From assembly GCF_900299525.1 (NCBI RefSeq), contig NZ_OMKA01000007.1, positions 62,001 to 126,000 of the forward strand: a stretch of DNA of 64,000 nt, written 5' to 3'. Shown here piece after piece: positions 34,495 through 43,161 of this stretch. The notes beneath the pieces were generated by a model. It searched no databases. It was given only the letters and a program-made list of their open reading frames with translations, and was not told the origin of the DNA. A program made the position numbers and the translations under genes. Source of the DNA: Aquimarina sp. Aq78 (GTDB lineage Bacteria; Bacteroidota; Bacteroidia; Flavobacteriales; Flavobacteriaceae). Within the stretch, counting starts at the first letter, position 1; each line of letters starts with the position of its first letter.

Positions 34495-34710
34495 ACAACA
34501 AGGTCTATTGTGTACTAAAATATACCGTATACGAACCCAATAGTACCTAAATCAAAAGGTGAAAATTTATAAAACTCCACCAATTCTAGTAACCATACAA
34601 CCAGAATTACATATCCAAAATGGATTGCAATCCCCTATCGCAATAAAAGGTGAAAAACATAGAATATTTTATTTATTATTTTAGAGTACTCATATAAAAG
34701 AAATATTAAA
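34495..34710. repeat. Arm + promoter-like module
   Basis: CTACAACAAGGTCTATTGTG arm, CCACCAATTCTAGTAACC, a GGATTGCAATCC palindrome, AATAAAAGGTGAAAAACATA and TTTTAGAGTACTCATATAAA. It ends at the start codon of the next gene. Confidence 0.55.
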
Positions 34711-34712
34711 AA

Positions 34713-35123
34713 ATGAAAATTGATAGTACGACTATTCCCAAATGTCAAATTGAAGAGAAAAGATTTTCCTGGGGAGAGCCTTACACTGAAATTACACCAA
34801 TATTTGAAATGTCGATAGCACAAGAATTAAGTGACATTGAATTCTGTATTGAATTGTATATTAAAAATAACTTCAGAAATCAATTGCTTGAATTTTATAA
34901 CGTTTTAACAAACTATGAAGAAAACGATAGAATTGAGAATTTTGATGGAACGATACCAGAACAACTCCGTGAGATTCTTTTGAAAAAAATTAAATTATTT
35001 CTTGATTCAACTCAAAAACTGACTCCTTGGGAAAAGTATAATGAACTTCTAAAAGAATTGGATTACCTATATTTATTTGAAGAGAAATTTGATAGAAAAA
35101 TACTTTTTATAAAAATAAATTAA
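34713..35123 (+). CDS. Hypothetical cytoplasmic protein
   Basis: 136 residues, acidic, no signal or membrane segment. Short beta start (MKIDSTTIPKCQIEEKRFSW), then helical (IAQELSDIEFCIELYIKNNF, LREILLKKIKLFLDS). Not recognised. Lies 47 bases before the ECF42 sigma gene but is compositionally more like cassette genes; preceded by a repeat. Confidence 0.6.
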   Translation: MKIDSTTIPKCQIEEKRFSWGEPYTEITPIFEMSIAQELSDIEFCIELYIKNNFRNQLLEFYNVLTNYEENDRIENFDGTIPEQLREILLKKIKLFLDSTQKLTPWEKYNELLKELDYLYLFEEKFDRKILFIKIN

Positions 35124-35170
35124 AACTGTATTAAAACGCGTTTTACATTTAAAATTGTAGTCACTATAAA

Positions 35171-36451
35171 ATGACCAGAAGCAAAACAAATATAAAGAAC
35201 AAAATAGATCATTTATTCAGACATGAATATGGTAAATTAGTTGCTGTACTCACTAAAACATTTGGAACTTCAAATATAGAACTTGCCGAAGACGTGGTAC
35301 AGGAAGCTATGCTCGAAGCATTAAATAAATGGTCATATGAAGGAATCCCTGATAATCCTACAGGATGGATTTATAAAGTTGCTAAGTACAAGGCTGTAAA
35401 TATTGTTAACAGAGAAAAATACAAGAGAGAACATGCATCTGAAGTTGCACATTATTTACAATCAGAATGGACTGTAGAGCCAGCTCTAAAACATATATTT
35501 ACTGATAAAGAAATTGCAGACGACCAATTACGGATGATATTTACCTGCTGTCACCCTTCTATCTCGACCGATTCACAAATAGCACTGACTTTAAAAACGC
35601 TATGCGGGTTTAGTATACCCGAAATAGCAAAAGCATTTCTGACAACTAATGAAAATATCAACAAAAGATTAGTTAGAGCAAGAAAAACTATTAAGGAAAC
35701 TAATATTCCTTTTGAAGTACCCATTGGAAAAAAATTAGAACACAGATTATCAAGTGTTTTGGAAACTATTTATCTTTTGTTTAACGAAGGCTACAATGCT
35801 ACTTCTGGAGATACTCTAATTCGTTTTGAATTATGCGAAGAAGCCATAAGACTTGCAGAGATTATCGCCTCTAATTCTAATATAAATTCATCCCAAACAT
35901 ATGCTTTATTAGCCTTAATGTCTCTAAACACATCTCGTTTCGATTCTAGAATAGACGAATTTAACAATCTTCTAAATTTAGAACATCAAGATAGAAACAA
36001 ATGGGATAAAGCTTTAATCAAAAAAGGGCTTTATTATTTAGAATTTTCGGCAAAACAAAACGAAATTTCCATTTATCATATACTTGCTACTATATCTGCT
36101 CATCATTGTACAGCCAAAACCTACTCATCTACAGACTGGAAAAGTATTTTGGCTCTTTATGATCTGCTTGTTGATATTGATAATTCGCCACTTGTTTTAC
36201 TCAATAGGGTTATTGTTATTTCTAAATTAACCAATAGTCAGAAAGCGCTTGAGCAACTCGATAAAATAAAGGACGACTCTATCTTTCATTCTTATTTTCC
36301 GTATTACACTACAAAAGCAGAGCTTCATTTTAAAAATAATGAACCAAAAATTGCTATCGAATTATTAAATAATGCTTTAAAACTACCGCTCAACAAAAAT
36401 ACAAAAGCACTAATAAACAGTAAGTTAAAAGAATATTCTAAAAAAAATTAA
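35171..36451 (+). CDS. ECF42-type sigma factor with C-terminal DUF6596/TPR-like domain
   Basis: 426 residues. Sigma region 2 is at about 15-85 (EDVVQEAMLEALNKWSYEGI, then NPTGWIYKVAKYKAVN). Sigma region 4 is at about 120-180 (MIFTCCHPSISTDSQIALTL, then CGFSIPEIAKAFLTTNENIN). The 240-residue extension contains LETIYLLFNEGYNATSGD and TPR-like helices. This layout (FTCCHP, LFNEGY) defines the ECF42 group, which lacks a classical anti-sigma and is controlled through its own C-terminal domain. As usual for the group it is next to a YCII/DGPF gene (36541), its probable target. Confidence 0.92.
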   Translation: MTRSKTNIKNKIDHLFRHEYGKLVAVLTKTFGTSNIELAEDVVQEAMLEALNKWSYEGIPDNPTGWIYKVAKYKAVNIVNREKYKREHASEVAHYLQSEWTVEPALKHIFTDKEIADDQLRMIFTCCHPSISTDSQIALTLKTLCGFSIPEIAKAFLTTNENINKRLVRARKTIKETNIPFEVPIGKKLEHRLSSVLETIYLLFNEGYNATSGDTLIRFELCEEAIRLAEIIASNSNINSSQTYALLALMSLNTSRFDSRIDEFNNLLNLEHQDRNKWDKALIKKGLYYLEFSAKQNEISIYHILATISAHHCTAKTYSSTDWKSILALYDLLVDIDNSPLVLLNRVIVISKLTNSQKALEQLDKIKDDSIFHSYFPYYTTKAELHFKNNEPKIAIELLNNALKLPLNKNTKALINSKLKEYSKKN

Positions 36452-36540
36452 TTTTTTTTAGATTTCAATGTCCCTTTTACTTCTTGTCGTTTGACTTAAG
36501 GGTATAAGACACTATTATTAATTAGTCAAAAAATTAAACT

Positions 36541-36897
36541 ATGCAAGAATTTATGATTTTTATCAAAACCAAAGGAGACCATTTAGAAGGGCTTTCGCCA
36601 GAACAACAACAAGCTCATGTGCAAAAAATAGGAGTGTACATTGGAGGACTAATGGAAGCTGGAAAATTAAAAGGAGCACAACCTTTAGACATGAAAGGTG
36701 CGATTATTCATGGAAACAAAGGTGCTTTTAAAGACGGTCCTTTTAATGAATCTAAGGAAGTAATTGTAGGGTATTTCCATATTGTAGCAAAAAATCTAAA
36801 AGAAGCTATCGAAATTGCAAAAGCAAATCCAATGTTTGAAGATGCAGAAGGTACTATTGAGGTAAGGGCTATTAAACAAATGGAAGGTATAAATTAA
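36541..36897 (+). CDS. YCII/DGPF-domain protein
   Basis: 118 residues. Typical DGPF (YciI-related) sequence: FMIFIKTKGDHLEGLSPEQQ, HVQKIGVYIGGLMEAGKLKG, KDGPFNESKEVIVGYFHIVA and TIEVRAIKQM. The family has a ferredoxin-like dimer fold; the reaction is unknown. It is the standard neighbour and target of ECF42 sigma factors. The gap upstream (36452-36540) has TGTCGT at 36485, near the TGTCGA -35 reported for ECF42 promoters, without a sure -10. First gene of a three-gene unit. Confidence 0.9.
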   Translation: MQEFMIFIKTKGDHLEGLSPEQQQAHVQKIGVYIGGLMEAGKLKGAQPLDMKGAIIHGNKGAFKDGPFNESKEVIVGYFHIVAKNLKEAIEIAKANPMFEDAEGTIEVRAIKQMEGIN

Positions 36898-36908
36898 AAT
36901 GTAAAGCA

Positions 36909-37109
36909 ATGAAAAACCTAGAATATAACGGAAACTGTGCATTTGCTGTAAGCACAGGAAAAATAGCTACCAAGGCAAGTGGTAAATATGTTTTAACTAA
37001 AAATGGAAAACACTATGCTTTTTCAAATAGTATAGCTAAATTTTTATTCAAACTATTACCAAATCGAATCGAAAAGGCAAATACCGCCTGGAATTCTAAA
37101 GACGTATAG
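36909..37109 (+). CDS. Small YHS-like domain protein
   Basis: 66 residues. The C-terminal pattern GKYVLTKNGKHYAFSNSIAK, then FLFKLLPNRIEKANTAW, follows the YHS rule (Y-x-F-x-s ... lF ... P ... A ... W). Cys10 in NGNCAFAVSTG sits where metal-binding YHS domains carry Cys. Might bind a metal or stabilise a partner. 11 bases after the YCII gene and 2 before the SRPBCC gene, so co-translated. Confidence 0.6.
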   Translation: MKNLEYNGNCAFAVSTGKIATKASGKYVLTKNGKHYAFSNSIAKFLFKLLPNRIEKANTAWNSKDV

Positions 37110-37111
37110 CA

Positions 37112-37645
37112 ATGAAAATATTAAAAAAAATAGGCTTAGGAATAGTAATACTACTTCTTTTGATAGGTATTGTATCCTTATTCTTTTCTACACAAAAAGA
37201 AGTAAGTAGGTCTACTGTAATTCATGCGCCAATCGAAAATGTTTTTAAGAATGTAAATGCTATGGGGAACTGGAAAAAATGGGGCGGACCATGGCAAGAA
37301 GAAGGAATGGACTATTCTAAAGTAATCCAAAAAACACTAGGAACAACTACTGGTGTTGGTTCAAAATTGATTTATAATCAAGGAAAAGGAGATGGAAGTG
37401 TTGAAATAATTGAAAGCGATTTGAATAAGCGAATTAAAACACTAATTTCTTTTGAAGATGGTGGTTTTGCTAATGGCACCTGGTTGTTTAATGAAGATAA
37501 TAACAAAACCATGGTTACGTGGACAGTCAAAGTAAATTTAGGATACAATCCTTTAAAAAGAATTATGGGCAACTTAATGATGGAAAGTAAAGTAGGCTCT
37601 GTTTTTGAAAAAGGTTTAGTAAATCTTAAAAAAATCTCTGAATAA
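37112..37645 (+). CDS. Membrane-anchored SRPBCC (polyketide cyclase-like) protein
   Basis: 177 residues. One N-terminal membrane helix (about 6-26, IGLGIVILLLLIGIVSLFF), then an SRPBCC domain: VSRSTVIHAPIENVFKNVNA, GNWKKWGGPWQEEGM, and a C-terminal helix VGSVFEKGLVNLKKI. This matches the polyketide_cyc2 group, which commonly begins with such an anchor. Third gene of the ECF42-linked operon. Ligand unknown. Confidence 0.85.
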   Translation: MKILKKIGLGIVILLLLIGIVSLFFSTQKEVSRSTVIHAPIENVFKNVNAMGNWKKWGGPWQEEGMDYSKVIQKTLGTTTGVGSKLIYNQGKGDGSVEIIESDLNKRIKTLISFEDGGFANGTWLFNEDNNKTMVTWTVKVNLGYNPLKRIMGNLMMESKVGSVFEKGLVNLKKISE

Positions 37646-37650
37646 TACCG

Positions 37651-37797
37651 ATTACAAAAATGTATATAAAAATAGCGGTTTGGGTTAGCGCCTATTCCGC
37701 TTTTGTTTTTAATTAAGGTCTTGTTTTGTAAAAAGTTAATGTTTATAAATCCATTACTTTTCATATACCAAACCGAACGATACAAAACATTACGAAA
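37651..37797. repeat. attC-like element related to 33677-33772
   Basis: Left arm AAAAATGTATATAAAAATAG, then CGG; an inner palindrome GCGG..CCGC. Right arm CCATTACTTTTCATATACC, then AAAACATTACG. The rest of the gap to 37952 is AT-rich, with no gene. Confidence 0.6.
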
Positions 37798-37952
37798 CCA
37801 GAAAAAGGAATTATGATTTCAAAATCATAGAAGGTTTAATATTTTAATTGTTGTGTGTAAGTATAATAACCAAAATCTTAGAAACTTCTCTTTTGAAAGT
37901 GTAACAATTTCAAACTTTTCAAATCTCTATTAAAACCAAAAATAAGTTTTTA

Positions 37953-38957
37953 ATGATGAAAAGGGTTTTATGTTTTTACATCATCTTTAGCACACTATTT
38001 TCATTTGGACAAAGCAATACCAATTGGGATAAAGAAAAGATTAAAGCTCTAGTTGATTACGCTAATGAAATTGGGACTTTTGCTTTAATTATTCAAACAG
38101 ATGGAGAAATTATAGCTTCAGCAGGCAATATCGATAAAGTTAGTAGGGTTCATTCTGTGAGAAAAGCTATAATCAGTGCTTTAGTATTCCAAAACCTTGA
38201 TAAAATTAGTCTGGATACTACTCTTGAAGATTTAAATATACAAGACTTTCCAATTCCGTTAACAAAATTACAAAGAAAGACAAAGGTTATTCATTTACTG
38301 AAAAGCACATCAGGAGTTAATCACCCAACCGGGTCTCAAATTGGATTGATGCAAGCTAACAGAGATACTTTACTTGGATATGAGCCAAATATTCCAGGAG
38401 AAAAGTGGGCTTATAATAATTGGGATTATAATGTACTTACAACAATATTGGAGCAAGAAACTGGTAAAAGTACTTCAGAACTATTTAAAGAAGGTATTGC
38501 AAAACCTTTAGGTATTAATGAATTTGAAGTAATTTATCGAAGAGATACAACATTATCAAAGCATGCTAAAGCAGGTTTTAGGCTATCCACTAGAGGTATG
38601 GCTAAGTTTGGTCAACTGTTTCTAAACAAAGGGATTTGGGAAGGACAACAATTAATTCCAGAAAAATTGATTCGGGGTATAACTACTGACTTTACCCTTA
38701 CCATTAACCAGAGTAATGAACGATATGGACATGGATACCTATGGTGGATACAAGAGAAAAACTATGCAGAAGGATTACTTCCTAACGGGAGTTTTGTTGC
38801 CACTGGGGCTTGGGGACAAAGAATATTGGTAATTCCAGAATGGAACACTGTTATCGCTCATAAAACAATGACAGAAATTCCATCTAGTCAAAGAACACGA
38901 GTAACTAGAAAAGAATTCGAACAATTTGTTATTTTATTAGCGAATGCAAAAATTTAA
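37953..38957 (+). CDS. Secreted serine hydrolase (S12 / class C fold)
   Basis: 334 residues; signal peptide ending near LFSFGQ. Nucleophile motif SVRK in RVHSVRKAIISALVF; Tyr motif YNN in KWAYNNWDYNVLTTILE; C-terminal GAWGQRILVI replacing HxG. Belongs to the same broad family as the genes at 29562 and 46500 but is more distant from both. Outer-membrane or periplasmic hydrolase, substrate unknown. A repeat-type arm (ACAACAACAGGTATAATTAA) follows. Confidence 0.85.
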   Translation: MMKRVLCFYIIFSTLFSFGQSNTNWDKEKIKALVDYANEIGTFALIIQTDGEIIASAGNIDKVSRVHSVRKAIISALVFQNLDKISLDTTLEDLNIQDFPIPLTKLQRKTKVIHLLKSTSGVNHPTGSQIGLMQANRDTLLGYEPNIPGEKWAYNNWDYNVLTTILEQETGKSTSELFKEGIAKPLGINEFEVIYRRDTTLSKHAKAGFRLSTRGMAKFGQLFLNKGIWEGQQLIPEKLIRGITTDFTLTINQSNERYGHGYLWWIQEKNYAEGLLPNGSFVATGAWGQRILVIPEWNTVIAHKTMTEIPSSQRTRVTRKEFEQFVILLANAKI

Positions 38958-39109
38958 CTACACACAACAACAGGTATAATTAACAGCATAATTCTCTGTG
39001 CAATTAGAAAATCAGTTGGATTTCTCTCTGATTTATTTTCTTTTACTAATTTAGTTATTACCAATGTAACTAACCATACACAAACACGTTGTAGTACATC
39101 TAAATCAAA

Positions 39110-39751
39110 ATGCGGAAATCACTAATCATTATTATACTTCTGATATTAAATCTGTCATTCGGGCAAGAAAAAGCTGATCCAACAGAATCACTAATTGCAG
39201 AATTTAAATCGGAGATGCAAAAAGATAATATTTCTGACTTTTTCATTCTCAAACAGATTAGGTATGGTACTATTCGAATAATTGATTTAAAAGACCCAAA
39301 CATTTGTAATAAAAATGGACATTATTTTACGATGTACGGGTTTTGGAAAAGTGGAAATAATACATGGATAAAAAAGTATGATAATTGTGGCGGGTTCAAT
39401 TCCATAAAACTATCAGAATCAAAAATTATGGATTTCTATAAATCTAATTTCACCAAATTAAAAAACCAAGAAGTTCAGGAATTTAAGATAAAACCTGATA
39501 GTATTGCAAACGGAAAAACATATTTGTTTTATTCTACAAAAAGCCACTCACCATTGAGATACTATTGGTTTTATCAAGGCCCAATTGAATTTGATAAAAA
39601 CTTTGACAAATACAACTTAAAAACAAAACCTTATAGTAAAAACATGAATCATGAATCGAATAATAATCTTGTAATTGTTAAACTCAATGTAATGTGCGAA
39701 GAAATTATTGATAATTTTTACGAGAAAAAATTGTTTAATCGATCAAAATAA
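39110..39751 (+). CDS. Secreted hypothetical protein
   Basis: 213 residues with signal peptide (IIIILLILNLSFG, cleavage before QEK). Mature part: FFILKQIRYGTIRIIDLKDP, NKNGHYFTMYGFWKSGNNTW and RYYWFYQGPIEFDKNF. Two Cys (ICNK, NCGG) could form a disulfide. No family recognised; single-gene unit ending in an arm (ACTACAACAATGTATAAC). Confidence 0.65.
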   Translation: MRKSLIIIILLILNLSFGQEKADPTESLIAEFKSEMQKDNISDFFILKQIRYGTIRIIDLKDPNICNKNGHYFTMYGFWKSGNNTWIKKYDNCGGFNSIKLSESKIMDFYKSNFTKLKNQEVQEFKIKPDSIANGKTYLFYSTKSHSPLRYYWFYQGPIEFDKNFDKYNLKTKPYSKNMNHESNNNLVIVKLNVMCEEIIDNFYEKKLFNRSK

Positions 39752-39764
39752 AAACCATACTACA

Positions 39765-39975
39765 ACAATGTATAACAAATCCGATAACGAGGGTTTGTAA
39801 CCCGCGTAATACAATACGTAACATCTAGAAAAACCTTAAAACCTTACCAATTTAGTTACGACACATCCCATAATCGCATACCGTAAAAATGGATAGCATA
39901 TACATGTCGCAATAAAAAGGTTAAAATACTTATTAGTTTAGTTACTCATATAAAAGAAATATTGCTACAATCAAT
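39765..39975. repeat. Arm + REP palindrome + promoter-like module
   Basis: TACAACAATGTATAAC, palindrome GAGGGTTTGTAACCCGCG, AATACGTAACATCTAGAAAA, ACCAATTTAGTTACGACACA, and TTTAGTTACTCATATAAAAG near the end. The module, elsewhere located before + strand genes, here faces the 3' end of the minus-strand lytT gene, so its usual downstream gene is missing. Confidence 0.6.
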
Positions 39976-40019
39976 TAAGGGAACATAATTAATTAACTGA
40001 ACTTAGAATATCATTGAGT

Positions 40020-40757
40020 TTATTCCCTAATAAACTTTTCCTTAAAATAACGAGAATAACTACTTCCTAATGGTAAGGTAATATCATTTATTTGTATTCT
40101 ATTTGCATCGATTTTGCTAACGTGTTTTAGGTTTACCAAGTAACTTTTATGGATTCGACAAAATTCAAACATGGATAATTCTTTATCAATTTTAGAGATC
40201 GTATTTCTAATAATTTTTATTTCTCCATCAGTAAGGAATAGTTTTAAATAGTTGCCGTAAGATTGTATATATAGTAAAGATTCATACGTTATCTTATGAA
40301 TAATTTTTCCCTCTTTTATACAAAAATAGGTGGAATTAGTACTAGAAGTATTAGTCTCAAAACTTTGAGAAGTTTCATTTTTTTCAAGTGTAATAACTTT
40401 TTTTACCCGCTCTAAAGCTTTGACAAAGCGTACGAATTTTATAGGTTTCAATAAATAATCTACCACTAAGTCGTAATTATAAGTTTCGATAGCAGAATCA
40501 GAATAAGCAGTAATCATAATCACTTTTATATCTTCTTTTTGAATAGTATCTAACAACTCTATTCCAGAGATTTCTGGCATTTGTATGTCCAAGAGAATAA
40601 TATCTACCGGCTGCTTATTGAGTTCGTTGAGTGCTTCTAAGCCATTGTAGCAGTTTCCAATTATTTTTACGTAATCCAATTTATTACAATAGCTTTCCAA
40701 CAAATTATGTGCATAAGGCTCGTCGTCAACGATAAGTATGTTATAGATAGCATTCAT
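40020..40757 (-). CDS. LytTR-family response regulator
   Basis: 245 residues. Receiver domain 1-125 with acidic pair DDE at 11-13, phosphoacceptor Asp57 in DIILLDIQMPE, and Thr/Lys switch residues in MITAYSD and LLKPIKF. LytTR DNA-binding domain at about 145-245 (IHKITYESLLYIQSYGNYLK, RIHKSYLVNLKHVSKI). Cytoplasmic activator or repressor binding repeats near its target promoter. Translationally coupled to the kinase (4-base overlap). Divergent from the S41 peptidase gene, the obvious candidate target. Confidence 0.95.
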   Translation of the reverse strand: MNAIYNILIVDDEPYAHNLLESYCNKLDYVKIIGNCYNGLEALNELNKQPVDIILLDIQMPEISGIELLDTIQKEDIKVIMITAYSDSAIETYNYDLVVDYLLKPIKFVRFVKALERVKKVITLEKNETSQSFETNTSSTNSTYFCIKEGKIIHKITYESLLYIQSYGNYLKLFLTDGEIKIIRNTISKIDKELSMFEFCRIHKSYLVNLKHVSKIDANRIQINDITLPLGSSYSRYFKEKFIRE

Positions 40758-41746
40758 AAGTTAATATTTAGATGAACAAGATGCGTTTCGTCCTTTTCTT
40801 CAATCACTAGTTGATGTCTATCTGGATAAATAAGTTGCAAACGCTTTATGGTATTTTTTTGTCCAATGTTATTTTTAGAAACTTTTTGATTTTTAAACAT
40901 ACTATTCTCAATAATTAATTCAAGTCCAAATTGGTTATAAGACAACTTAATATTTATAAAACTAGGAAGTGAGGTGTGTGTCCCATGTTTAAATGCATTT
41001 TCGACAAAAGGTAAAAGAAGTAGCGGTGCTATAGAAGTTTCGATGTCGGCTTTTGGTCGTTCGAATTTTACAGAACAATTATTACGTAATCTTATCTTTT
41101 CTAATTCTATAAAAGCCTCTATCAATTGAATTTCTTTACGAACTGAAATTTTATGAACCGCTGAAAATTCTAAATGGTATCTAAGCAATTCAGCTAAGTT
41201 AATAAGCATCTCAGTACTTTTCTCTGAATCCACCTGATTAACACCACATATATTATTGATAGTATTAAAAAGAAAATGTGGGTTGAGTTGAGCTTTCAAT
41301 AAATGAATTTCCATTTTCAACTTTTCTACCTGAAGTTTTTGGAGTTCTAATTGACTTATAATACCTCTCTTTGCTATTCGAGACACCACAACAATAAAAG
41401 AAATGATAAACATATTTTGGACCCATTGTCTAATATCTACTTCGGCTCCTTCACCATATAAATAAGCGCCAAAATATGGAGCACAGTATCCTATAATTGC
41501 AGTAATTGTAATGGCAACAATACCAAAATAGATATACTGTTTTTTAGGAAAAAAATAATCTTGAAAAAAGAACAAAAGATACGTTAGGATAATAGAAGGA
41601 ATAATAATTGTAACCGTATCAATGATCTTTTCTGTTATGTTAGCATTTTCTGAAGACCAAAAAGCAAGAATCACTAGTATAGCGAATACCCAAATTAAAC
41701 TGTGATAATACCACCGTTTTTTTAATATTTTTTCTACCATTTTCAT
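40754..41746 (-). CDS. LytS-type sensor histidine kinase
   Basis: 330 residues. Four membrane helices (about 15-30, 45-62, 72-92, 110-125), then the His_kinase (PF06580) domain with phosphoacceptor His157 in KAQLNPHFLFNTINN, and an ATPase part with PLLLLPFVENAFKHG and, late, QKNTIKRLQLIYP. No extracellular sensor domain of size, so it may sense a membrane signal. Partner of the LytTR regulator. The only sizeable operon on the minus strand of the window. Confidence 0.95.
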   Translation of the reverse strand: MKMVEKILKKRWYYHSLIWVFAILVILAFWSSENANITEKIIDTVTIIIPSIILTYLLFFFQDYFFPKKQYIYFGIVAITITAIIGYCAPYFGAYLYGEGAEVDIRQWVQNMFIISFIVVVSRIAKRGIISQLELQKLQVEKLKMEIHLLKAQLNPHFLFNTINNICGVNQVDSEKSTEMLINLAELLRYHLEFSAVHKISVRKEIQLIEAFIELEKIRLRNNCSVKFERPKADIETSIAPLLLLPFVENAFKHGTHTSLPSFINIKLSYNQFGLELIIENSMFKNQKVSKNNIGQKNTIKRLQLIYPDRHQLVIEEKDETHLVHLNINL

Positions 41747-41928
41747 CCAAATGTAAAAATAAGAATTCCTTTAATTACTAGCCATTTTTTGTGACCAACA
41801 CGATTCATCCCACTTTTAGCAAATAATATCATTTATTGACTCAAGCCTATCACAATTATTTTAGTCTACCTTTTTTTGTATCCAATTTTGAGGTATGATA
41901 ATATGTTTATCAATCAAAAATTAAAGAT

Positions 41929-43161
41929 ATGTTACATAAAAAAAAACATGCATTCCTCATTTTGAATTTGTTCATTGGCTTTATAGGATTAGGACAAACA
42001 CAATTTAAACAACTATCAAAAGCTGAAAAAGTAGCCGATTTTAATTATTTATATCAGGAACTGGAACAGTCATATCCATACTTCGGGATAAATAAAAGAG
42101 CACATAATACCGATTGGCTTTCAAATAAAAGAAAATATATTAAACAGGTAAAAGAAACAAAGGACGACAAAGAGTTTTTTAAAATCTTTAGTGGAATCAT
42201 GAATGATTTAAATAATGATCATACAGATTCTTATCCAACCATAATTTACAACTACTTTTATGAAGGATGTAAGCAAGCCGTAGTTCAACATCCCATTTTT
42301 CAGAATTATGTAACAGAGTTGGAAAAAACAGATTCTATTCGTTCTAAATACTGGAAAGAAATTAATCGTGAACTTTTTTTTCCTGAACTTAAAAATGAAA
42401 AGACTAATGCTGGTGAAACTAAAACAGAAGTACCTGAAAATGTTGAAACCAATTTTGCAGACTCATTATCAACCGCAATAATTCATGTAAAATCATTTGG
42501 ATATGAATATGTAGAGAAAGATGCAGATACACTAAAACACTTTTTTAACAAAGCACAGAATTACAAAAATCTAATCATCGATATACAAGGCAATGACGGT
42601 GGTAGTACAGAGTATTGGATGTTAAACATGGTTCCGCACTTAATTAAAGACACCATTAGTACTCCCGTATTTTATGGATTTAAAAATTCTGACAGGCTCA
42701 AAAAATTTAAACCTTTCTATTTTAAAGACACTATTGCTTATAAAGAAATAGAATTACCTAATATGCCTAAAGAATTAAAAGATGGCAGTTATTTATTTAG
42801 AAAGGATGACATGGTAATAGCTCCAATTTCGGACAAAAGAAAATATACAGGAAATATTTACCTTTTAGTAGATCATGAAGTATTTTCTAGTTCGGAGGCA
42901 TTAGCTTATTTTTGTAAAGCAACAAACTTTGCAACGGTTGTAGGAGAAAAAACAAATGGCGATGGTGTAGGTACAGATCCTTTATTATTAACACTTCCAA
43001 ATAGCGGTATCGTTATTAGATTTACCGGAGAAATGGGATTAAACCCAGATGGAAGCGCAAATGATGAAACAAAAACAGTCCCAGATTTAATAATAAAAGC
43101 TTCTAATAAAAAAGAAAGACGTCAAAGACTTCTTAATCACATTAAACAGAAATATGAATAA
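41929..43161 (+). CDS. Secreted S41-family (tail-specific protease-like) peptidase
   Basis: 410 residues with signal peptide (about 1-24, GLGQTQ). C-terminal processing peptidase features: FKIFSGIMNDLNNDHTDSYP, SLSTAIIHVKSFGYEYVEKD, NLIIDIQGNDGGSTEYWMLN, and the catalytic region VDHEVFSSSEALAYFCK with GEKTNGDGVGTDP. No PDZ domain is apparent between the N-terminal helical part and the catalytic domain. Probably a periplasmic peptidase. Overlaps the next gene by 8 bases and is transcribed divergently from lytST with 182 bp between them, so regulation by that system is likely. Confidence 0.87.
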   Translation: MLHKKKHAFLILNLFIGFIGLGQTQFKQLSKAEKVADFNYLYQELEQSYPYFGINKRAHNTDWLSNKRKYIKQVKETKDDKEFFKIFSGIMNDLNNDHTDSYPTIIYNYFYEGCKQAVVQHPIFQNYVTELEKTDSIRSKYWKEINRELFFPELKNEKTNAGETKTEVPENVETNFADSLSTAIIHVKSFGYEYVEKDADTLKHFFNKAQNYKNLIIDIQGNDGGSTEYWMLNMVPHLIKDTISTPVFYGFKNSDRLKKFKPFYFKDTIAYKEIELPNMPKELKDGSYLFRKDDMVIAPISDKRKYTGNIYLLVDHEVFSSSEALAYFCKATNFATVVGEKTNGDGVGTDPLLLTLPNSGIVIRFTGEMGLNPDGSANDETKTVPDLIIKASNKKERRQRLLNHIKQKYE

